From Streptomyces gelaticus (GTDB taxonomy: Bacteria; Actinomycetota; Actinomycetes; Streptomycetales; Streptomycetaceae), in the NCBI RefSeq assembly GCF_014649535.1, contig NZ_BMTF01000015.1, forward strand, positions 1 to 56,157: a stretch of DNA of 56,157 nt, in the 5' to 3' direction. Below, one piece after another: positions 50,188 through 56,157 of the stretch. The first letter of the stretch is position 1; each line of letters starts with the position of its first letter. A program made the position numbers and the translations under genes. The notes under the pieces were generated by a model. The model did not search any database and was not told where the DNA came from. It was given only the letters and a program-made list of their open reading frames with translations.

Positions 50188-50910
50188 CTAACGGGCCGCG
50201 GTGTGCGCCATGCTGCCGCGACGTGACTGCGACTGCACTTGCGGTTGCAAGGGAACTCCGGCCGCCTGGTTGCGGCGCGGATGTGCGACCGCCCCGTTCT
50301 GGACGTCCATCACGGCGTGCGCCACGAGTCCGCCCATGGGGTCGTGTCTGATCAGGTCCCGGAGCCGGGAGCGTGATGAACGCCCCTCGTTCCCGGGGTA
50401 CAGGTGCTTGCCGAGTCCGACCGCGTGGGCCAGCGCGGCGAGCGCCGCGGTCCGCGGGTCCGGCGGTACACCGGTGCGGATCGCACTGTCCAGCCTGGCT
50501 CTGATGTCCCGGCTGATCGCCGTGTCCGTCGCCTGGTAGCGAGTCGTCGGCAGCACTCCGCACATCTGGCCCGCCACGGCATGCACCATGCCGCACCGCT
50601 CCAGATGAGCGAGGTAGATCTGACGCAGCCCCAGCCGGGGCCCGCCGATCCAGTGGACCGCCCGAACCGGGCTGCCGCGTCGCCGCAGCAGTTCCAGTGC
50701 GGAGTCCAGAGTCGGATCTCCTGTCGGCCGTGGCATCACCACGGCGATACGATCCCCGTCAGGGGCTATCCGTCCTGCCAGAGCCAGCTCCACTAGCTGA
50801 GCTCCGGCGAGGCCGAGGTCGAGCGACTGCGGCTGCGCTGTGGTACCCGTGGTCGGGTCCAGAGCGAGCAGCAGAAGCTCCTCCGGAATTGTTCTGCGGC
50901 TCCTGCCCAT
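50188..50910 (-). CDS. GPP34 (GOLPH3-like) family protein
   Basis: From ATG 50910 (GGAGG five bases upstream) the 240-residue protein begins MGRSRRTIPEELLLLALDP, the GPP34 N-terminus with its acidic EELLLL segment. It continues with LDLGLAGAQLVELALAGRIA and the conserved GLGKHLYPG near residue 178. Eukaryotic GOLPH3 binds phosphatidylinositol-4-phosphate; bacterial members are abundant in Streptomyces and their role is unknown. An upstream open frame lacks a ribosome site. It ends at its own terminator. Confidence 0.8.
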   Translation of the reverse strand: MGRSRRTIPEELLLLALDPTTGTTAQPQSLDLGLAGAQLVELALAGRIAPDGDRIAVVMPRPTGDPTLDSALELLRRRGSPVRAVHWIGGPRLGLRQIYLAHLERCGMVHAVAGQMCGVLPTTRYQATDTAISRDIRARLDSAIRTGVPPDPRTAALAALAHAVGLGKHLYPGNEGRSSRSRLRDLIRHDPMGGLVAHAVMDVQNGAVAHPRRNQAAGVPLQPQVQSQSRRGSMAHTAAR

Positions 50911-51106
50911 CCATGCCTCCCCGCGTGGATGAATGACAGGGTGACCCCTCTCACATTGGTCTGTCGAGGGTGCCTGGGTGCTTTGCACGGGAACCAGTAG
51001 GTATGTCGTTCTCGTCTAGCAGCCAGGCCGGTGGTTTCACACGGGACACTGGTAGATGGTTCGGACAGCGCGGGGGTGTCCCCCGCGCCGCATGGAGGAG
51101 GCATCG

Positions 51107-53575
51107 GTGGCGGGCGAGTCCCCCGACAAGTCGGAGCAGCAGAAGTCGTCGGGAGCGACTCGGAGCGAAAGCGATCCGCGGCTTGCCGTCTTCCGTGAAT
51201 CGTCCGCCGATGACGCGGCCGGTACCAAGACGGACACCGCTACGGCGGTCTTCCGCACGATGCCGTCCGAGGACGGCGAAGGCGCCAAGACGGACACGGC
51301 CACGGCAGTGTTCCGCGCGATGCCGTCCGAGGGCGGCGATGACAGCGAGAGCGGCGCCGAGGCCGAGGGCGGTGACGACTCGGAGCGTGGTGCCGGTTCG
51401 GCGCCGTCGGCGGGCGCGGACGCGGGTGCGGGTGCGGACGTGAGCGTGCAGGGCGACGCGGATGCGGACGCAGATGCGGACGCGGAGACCGGGGCCGAGG
51501 TTGAGACCGAGGGCTCTGACGGCGCTGTGGGCACCGTGGGGGCGGCGAAGGTCGAAGGGGCCGGGAAGCGCGCCGAGAGTCCGGAGAAGGCGCCTGAGGC
51601 CTCGGAGAGCGCGGATGCGGTTGAGCCCGCGGATGCCGCAGCGGACGAGGAAGAGGCGGCGAAGCCGGCCGAGGGCGCCGGGTCGGCCGAGGGCGCCGGG
51701 GAAGGTGACGCGCGGCTGCGTGCGGCCGTTGCCGCCTGGGTGTCGAAGGACGACGACACGGACGAGGACGCGAAGCCCGAGGAAGCGAAGGGCGGCGCCT
51801 CGGAGGACGAGACCTCGGAGAACGCGGGCGGCGACGCCGACGCGGCTTCGGATGCGACGGCTGCGACTGCGTCGAACGACGCCGCCGACGCGGACAAGGG
51901 CGCGGACGAGCCGTCCAAGGGCAAGCCCTCCGGCGACAAGGCTTCCTCCGACGAGAAGGAGAAGGCCGACGACGCCGAGGACGTCGACGAGGCCAAGGGT
52001 GCCGACGACAAGCAGGGCATCGATCAGCCGACCGCCATCTTCAGGGCCCCCGCCGCACCCAAGGTCGACCAGCCGACGACCGCGCTGAAGATCCCCCCGA
52101 CCGGGCCGGAGGCCGGATCGAAGCCCGAGTCCGCCGCCGAGCGGACCAGCAAGTTCGTCCCCCTGCGCGGGGACGACGTACGGCCGGCGCCCGCGCCCCG
52201 TAAGCCCGAGACGCCCGCTGCCCCTGCCGCCCCCGCTGCCCCGGCCGCGCTGTCCACCGCCGAGCGGACCACGCAGCAGCCGATGCCGCCCAAGCCGCCG
52301 CTCGACCTGCTGGCCGAGCTGACGAACACGCCTCCGCCGCCGGAGACGCCGGTCCGCACCGCCGTCCGCAGGGTCAAGATCTGGACCCCGCTGGTGCTGC
52401 TCCTGCTGATCGTCTTTGCGATCGTGCAGGTGATACGTCCACTGCCCACGCCCACGCTGGCCCTCTCCGTAGACCCCACGTACACGTTCGGCGGCGGGAA
52501 GCTGGACATGCCGTGGCCCGGAGAGGGGCAGGGCGCGGTCGAGGTCGAGGGTGTCGGTTCACTCGGCACGTACGGCCCCCAGAAGCCTGCGCCGATCGCG
52601 AGCGTCGCGAAGATCATGACCGCGTACGTGATCCTCAAGGACCACCCGATCACCGGCAAGCAGGACGGCGGCCTGATCGAGGTCGACAAGAAGGCGGGAG
52701 AGGAAGCCAACCGCCCGGACGAGTCGACCGCGCCCATCAAGGAAGGGCAGAAGTACACGCAGCGTCAGATGCTGCAGTTGCTGATGATCCCGTCCGGGAA
52801 CAATGTGGCACGGCTGCTCGCTCGCTGGGATGCCAAGACCGAGGAGGCCTTCGTCGAGCGGATGAACGCAGCGGCCAAGGACCTCGGCATGACGAACTCG
52901 ACGTATACGGACCCGAGCGGTCTGGAGTCCACCACCAGGTCCACGCCTGCCGATCAGCTCAAGCTGGCCAAGGCGGTCATGCAGAACGACGTCTTCCGCG
53001 AGATCGTGAACATGCCCCAGGCCAACATTCCGGGCATCGGCAAGACCATCTACAACAACAACGTGATCCTGCTGGAGCCCGGAGTGAGCGGGATCAAGAC
53101 CGGTTCCTCGACCCCGGCCGGCGGCAACCTGGTCTGGGCGGCCGACACGATCATCGACGGCAAGAGCCGCCGGATCGTCGGCGCGGTGATGGGAGCTCAG
53201 CTGGACGGCACCCTGGACGCCAAGCTGCAGCGAGCCATACAGAACAGCCTGAAGCTGATCAAGGCTGCTCAGAAGGGCGTTGTTTCCGCTGCGGTCGTCA
53301 AGAAGGGTGATGTCGTCGGGTATGTGGACGACGGCCTCGGTGGCCGGACCCCCGTGGTTTCCACCAAGGACCTCAAGGCGATCGGCTGGGGCGGGCTCAC
53401 CGTGAACCTGAAGCTCGGAGCGGGCGGCAAGTCGATCCCGCACACCGCGAAGGCGGGCACTGTGGTCGGCGAGGTGACGGTCGGCACGGGTACCGGCAAG
53501 GTCTCGGCTCCGGTCACGCTCCAGTCGGAGATGACGGAACCGTCCTTCAGCGACAAGCTGACCCGGATCGGCTGA
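51107..53575 (+). CDS. D-alanyl-D-alanine carboxypeptidase with long acidic cytoplasmic tail
   Basis: The 822-residue protein starts at GTG 51107, with GGAGGAG just upstream. About the first 420 residues are disordered and Asp/Glu/Ala-rich, predicted cytoplasmic. They contain repeated short motifs: RLAVFR, TATAVFR twice and PTAIFR. One membrane helix (WTPLVLLLLIVFAIVQVI, near 425-443) follows. The extracytoplasmic penicilloyl-serine domain has S499-V-A-K, S563-G-N and K664-T-G. A DD-carboxypeptidase or related PBP trims peptidoglycan stem peptides. From memory this position corresponds to a conserved Streptomyces DD-carboxypeptidase near scr1/scr2. The repeated VFR motifs may be docking sites for a cytoplasmic partner. 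Confidence 0.88.
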   Translation: MAGESPDKSEQQKSSGATRSESDPRLAVFRESSADDAAGTKTDTATAVFRTMPSEDGEGAKTDTATAVFRAMPSEGGDDSESGAEAEGGDDSERGAGSAPSAGADAGAGADVSVQGDADADADADAETGAEVETEGSDGAVGTVGAAKVEGAGKRAESPEKAPEASESADAVEPADAAADEEEAAKPAEGAGSAEGAGEGDARLRAAVAAWVSKDDDTDEDAKPEEAKGGASEDETSENAGGDADAASDATAATASNDAADADKGADEPSKGKPSGDKASSDEKEKADDAEDVDEAKGADDKQGIDQPTAIFRAPAAPKVDQPTTALKIPPTGPEAGSKPESAAERTSKFVPLRGDDVRPAPAPRKPETPAAPAAPAAPAALSTAERTTQQPMPPKPPLDLLAELTNTPPPPETPVRTAVRRVKIWTPLVLLLLIVFAIVQVIRPLPTPTLALSVDPTYTFGGGKLDMPWPGEGQGAVEVEGVGSLGTYGPQKPAPIASVAKIMTAYVILKDHPITGKQDGGLIEVDKKAGEEANRPDESTAPIKEGQKYTQRQMLQLLMIPSGNNVARLLARWDAKTEEAFVERMNAAAKDLGMTNSTYTDPSGLESTTRSTPADQLKLAKAVMQNDVFREIVNMPQANIPGIGKTIYNNNVILLEPGVSGIKTGSSTPAGGNLVWAADTIIDGKSRRIVGAVMGAQLDGTLDAKLQRAIQNSLKLIKAAQKGVVSAAVVKKGDVVGYVDDGLGGRTPVVSTKDLKAIGWGGLTVNLKLGAGGKSIPHTAKAGTVVGEVTVGTGTGKVSAPVTLQSEMTEPSFSDKLTRIG

Positions 53576-53618
53576 CCCGGCCGACGGGTAACGGCCCGAT
53601 GGCCGGAACGACCCGATG

Positions 53619-53654
53619 ACGGAAGGGGGCCCCGATCCCGGCGCCCCCTTCCGT
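53619..53654 (+). terminator. terminator after the carboxypeptidase gene
   Basis: ACGGAAGGGGGC (53619-53630) pairs with GCCCCCTTCCGT (53643-53654) around a 12-nt loop, 44 bp after the stop codon. Confidence 0.75.
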
Positions 53655-53772
53655 ACTGCCTACGTGTTAGCGTCCCGGGGCAACTCGATGACGCAGGGAC
53701 GGCGTCCTCACAGGTGCACGGGGTACTGAGGGCACGGGGCAGGGCGGATTCGGGGAGACGGGGAGAGCCGGA

Positions 53773-55656
53773 GTGACCACCGGGGAGCCGAGGCCCGGCC
53801 ATGAAACGGCCGACAGCACAGGCACGAGGGACAGCGACACCGGCGGACGTACGCGGACGGCCGCGCCCGCCCGGCCGGACGCCGAAGCCGGGGACGCCCT
53901 CGCGCCGCGTACCGAGTCGCCGCGTACCGACCCGTCATGCAAGGCCCGTACCGGACGGCTGCTGCGGCATCCGGTGACGATCGCGACGGCCGCCGCCGCC
54001 GTCACGCACCTGCTCTGGTTCTTCTTCTTCGCGAACAGCGGCGGTGACCTCGCGGCCCAGGACGCCTGGGCCGAATTCGTCGGCCGGCACCCCGGTACGG
54101 CGTACAACCTGGCCTGGTACGGGGGCATGCACCCCGTCTCGTACAGCGTCGTCTCGCCGTATGTGATGTCGGTGCTCGGCGTGCGTACGACGATGATGGT
54201 CGCCGGGACCGTTTCGGCGGCGCTGACCGCGCTGATCCTGGTCCGGGTCCGGGCCGTCCGCAACCCGCTGGCCTGCTCGCTCGCCGGGGTGTTCGCGTAT
54301 CTGTGCAACGCGCTGTCGGGGCGGGTGACGTTCGGGCTCGGCATGATGTTCGCGGTGGGTGCGACGGCCGCGGTGTTCTGCTGGCCGTACCGCTGGCGGT
54401 ACAAGCGGTGGGCGAAGGCGGCCGTCGCCGCACCGCTCGCCGGGCTCGCGACGGCGAGCAGCCCCGTGGCCGGGCTGTTCCTGGGCGTGGTCGCCGCCGC
54501 GCTGTTCCTGAACAAGCGGCGCCCCGGCGCGTACGCACTGGGCCTGGCCCCGGTCGCGGTGGTGGCGCTGTCCGCGTGGCTGTTCCCGTTCTCCGGTACG
54601 CAGCCGATGTCCATCGCGACGCTCTCGCTGCCGTTCCTCTTCGCGGTCCTCGTCTTCGTCCTCGTACCGCGCGACTGGAAGACGGTCCGCACCGCGGCCG
54701 CCGTGTACGGCGTCGGGACGCTGCTGACCTATGTGATCGACTCGCAGATCGGCTCGAACGTCACCAGGATGGCGATGCTGTTCGCCGGCGTGGTGCTCCT
54801 CGCCGCGCTGCCGTACACCACGCCGCGCTCCCGGCGCTGGTACGCGCTGGTCGTCGCGTTCGCCGGGCTGAACTTCTGGATCGGCTTCAAGGGCGTCGAC
54901 GACATCGTCCGCACCGCTCCCACCGCCTCCTGGGCGCGTGAACTGGCCCCGCTGGTCAACGAGCTGCAACAGGTCGGCGCCGAGCGGGGCAGGGTCGAGG
55001 TCGTGCCCGCAAGCAGCCACCGGGAGGCCTCCGCGCTCGCGCCGTACGTCAACCTGGCCCGGGGCTGGAACCGGCAGGCGGACATGGAGCGCAACCCGCT
55101 CTTCTACGACGACACCCTGGACAGCGCCAACTACCGCCAGTGGCTCGACCGCTGGGCGGTGCACTACGTGGTGCTGCCCAAGGGGACGCCGGACTCCAAC
55201 GGCGCGGTGCAGGAGGCGCAGCTGGTCGACGAGGGGCTGCCGTATCTGAAGCCGGTGTGGTCCGACGCCAACTGGCGGCTCTTCGAGGTGGCCAGCCCGG
55301 TGCCGCTGGCCGATCCACCGGCCACGGTGGACCGGGCGGGCGCGGGCGAGCTGACCATCCATGTGAAGACGCCGGGCCGGATCCTGATCCGTGTCCCGTA
55401 TTCGCGCTGGCTCGCCGTGGTCGACGAAGAGGGCAAGGCCGTCGAGCGGCCGCAGGAGACCGAGGAGTCCAAGCGGCGCACGGACGAGAGCACCCCGCGG
55501 ACCTTCGTCAACACCAACGGCTGTCTGCTCAAGGTCGACGAGGACGCGGACGGCGACGAGTGGACGGAACTGCTCGCGCCACGGCCGGGTGTGTACCGGC
55601 TGGCCGCCCCCTACCAGCTGTCACCCGGCACACCGTGCCCGGAGGAGCTGCGCTGA
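53773..55656 (+). CDS. polytopic membrane protein, possible GT-C-like enzyme
   Basis: The 627-residue protein has a disordered N-terminus (about 65 residues), about eleven helices (residues 65-380) and a C-terminal soluble domain. Features of the membrane part include ANSGGDLAAQDAWAEFVGRH (an acidic loop after helix 1) and YGGMHPVSYSVVSPYVMSVL, a layout resembling GT-C glycosyltransferases and related lipid-linked sugar enzymes. The C-terminal domain (residues about 385-620) has DRWAVHYVVLPKG and a late beta segment. Function cannot be fixed. GTG 53773 follows GGGAGA. Confidence 0.6.
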   Translation: MTTGEPRPGHETADSTGTRDSDTGGRTRTAAPARPDAEAGDALAPRTESPRTDPSCKARTGRLLRHPVTIATAAAAVTHLLWFFFFANSGGDLAAQDAWAEFVGRHPGTAYNLAWYGGMHPVSYSVVSPYVMSVLGVRTTMMVAGTVSAALTALILVRVRAVRNPLACSLAGVFAYLCNALSGRVTFGLGMMFAVGATAAVFCWPYRWRYKRWAKAAVAAPLAGLATASSPVAGLFLGVVAAALFLNKRRPGAYALGLAPVAVVALSAWLFPFSGTQPMSIATLSLPFLFAVLVFVLVPRDWKTVRTAAAVYGVGTLLTYVIDSQIGSNVTRMAMLFAGVVLLAALPYTTPRSRRWYALVVAFAGLNFWIGFKGVDDIVRTAPTASWARELAPLVNELQQVGAERGRVEVVPASSHREASALAPYVNLARGWNRQADMERNPLFYDDTLDSANYRQWLDRWAVHYVVLPKGTPDSNGAVQEAQLVDEGLPYLKPVWSDANWRLFEVASPVPLADPPATVDRAGAGELTIHVKTPGRILIRVPYSRWLAVVDEEGKAVERPQETEESKRRTDESTPRTFVNTNGCLLKVDEDADGDEWTELLAPRPGVYRLAAPYQLSPGTPCPEELR

Positions 55657-55728
55657 CGGCCCCCGGCGCGTCGTTCAAGGGCCCGTGGCCCGTACGGGAA
55701 ACGGGCACTACGGGGCCGGTTTCGCGGT

Positions 55729-55734
55729 CATAGT
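55729..55734 (+). promoter_or_regulatory. -10-like box of a leaderless transcript
   Basis: CATAGT is followed by six bases and then ATG 55741; no ribosome site precedes the start. Confidence 0.35.
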
Positions 55735-55740
55735 GGGGAC

Positions 55741-56022
55741 ATGAGCCTGACCACCGGCGGAGAGCCGCCCGGCCCTGTGCGGTTCTACCTGGCGTGCGAC
55801 CGCGGACACTGCCAGGCGCGGGCCGTGTTCGACCTGGTCGTCGCGGAACCGCCGCCGGACATCGAGACGGATCTGTTCGGTCATCTGCTGCACAGTGCGA
55901 CGGTTGCCTCCCCGCACATCGAGGAGCTGGGCTGGATCTTCATGCAGCAGGAGGGTTACTGGTGCCCGAACTGCGTCTCCCCGGGCCGGCGCCCGCGGTC
56001 GAGGGACGTCACGTCCTCGTGA
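55741..56022 (+). CDS. small protein with zinc-ribbon-like Cys pairs
   Basis: This 93-residue protein has CDRGHC near residue 19 and CPNC near residue 76, two pairs that could hold a zinc ion. Between them are an acidic helix and FMQQEGYWCPNC. The C-terminus is basic. No family was recognised. It appears to be a leaderless gene. It ends as a minisatellite begins. Confidence 0.6.
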   Translation: MSLTTGGEPPGPVRFYLACDRGHCQARAVFDLVVAEPPPDIETDLFGHLLHSATVASPHIEELGWIFMQQEGYWCPNCVSPGRRPRSRDVTSS

Positions 56023-56157
56023 GCCGAGGTGGTGTTCCGGTACGGACGGTGTCCTGGGCCGAGGTGGTGTTCCGGTACGGACGGTGTCCTGGGCCGAGGT
56101 GGTGTTCCGGTACGGGACGGTGTCCTGAGCCGAGGTGGTGTTCCGGTACGGGACGGT
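56023..56157. repeat. minisatellite, four copies of a 35-36 bp unit (runs off window)
   Basis: Units start at 56023, 56058, 56093 and 56129 (last cut by the window edge). The first two have period 35; the third gains one G, giving period 36. Each contains GGTGGTGTTCCGGTACGG. Arrays of this type are unstable and often differ between strains. Confidence 0.9.

Noticed and set aside
56023..56157. CRISPR-like array at the right end
   Set aside because: Copies are directly adjacent with no unique spacers; it is a minisatellite.

Overview
This is a high-G+C actinobacterial chromosome segment, almost certainly Streptomyces. The evidence is strong third-position G/C in every real gene, a fused FO synthase (cofactor F420 biosynthesis), several XRE/DUF397 pairs, an RsbW-like orphan ATPase, a TipAL-type regulator, rare TTA (bldA) codons, and long-stem terminators that mostly lack U-tracts. 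No rRNA, tRNA or CRISPR array was found. Mobile DNA is limited to two decayed transposase fragments.

Layout. 1-4660: 3' end of a collagen-like protein, a secreted M23 peptidase, an APH-fold kinase, an isocitrate-lyase/PEP-mutase family enzyme and a small exported protein. 4745-11196: a catabolic cluster with two luciferase-like oxidoreductases, an SDR, a D-aminoacylase-type amidohydrolase and an aldehyde dehydrogenase, with four copies of a palindromic operator. 11400-18110: an APC permease, a nine-codon leader ORF plus two tandem hairpins ahead of a macrolide-type glycosyltransferase, a DNA-repair pair (HhH protein and LigD-type phosphoesterase), a TetR/EamA pair and a small beta-rich protein. 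18135-30290: an IS5-type remnant and mostly cell-envelope genes (PHP hydrolase, PBP, a 1176-residue secreted modular protein, a DPBB protein, two RNHCP proteins). 30337-35831: HAD phosphatase, HTH protein, DUF397/XRE/ATPase regulatory trio and an S33 peptidase. 35844-39099: a decayed accessory stretch with a hexanucleotide repeat, an IS701-type remnant, a 40-aa membrane microprotein, a VOC/TipAL operon and a HigBA-type toxin-antitoxin pair. 39198-43656: fbiC, a MerR regulator and a divergent MFS exporter. 43671-48364: DHFR-like protein, VapBC-like pair, an ADP-ribosylglycohydrolase homologue that has lost its metal ligands, and a divergent SDR/EthD-like pair carrying the same operator as the cluster at 4.7-6.7 kb. 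48588-56157: XRE/DUF397 pair (Scr1/Scr2-like), GPP34 protein, a D-Ala-D-Ala carboxypeptidase with a long acidic tail, a polytopic membrane protein, a zinc-ribbon protein and a minisatellite at the window edge.

How they fit together. The strongest new signal is the operator TCTGACGnnnCGTCAGA. It occurs five times at two loci 41 kb apart, always at promoters of LLM/SDR/EthD-type enzymes, and suggests one undescribed regulon for a catabolic pathway. fbiC in the same window would supply F420 for LLM enzymes of the F420-dependent kind. The second candidate system is the leader ORF plus covarying tandem hairpins ahead of the glycosyltransferase, which looks like a translation-sensing attenuator. 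All functions are inferred from sequence only.
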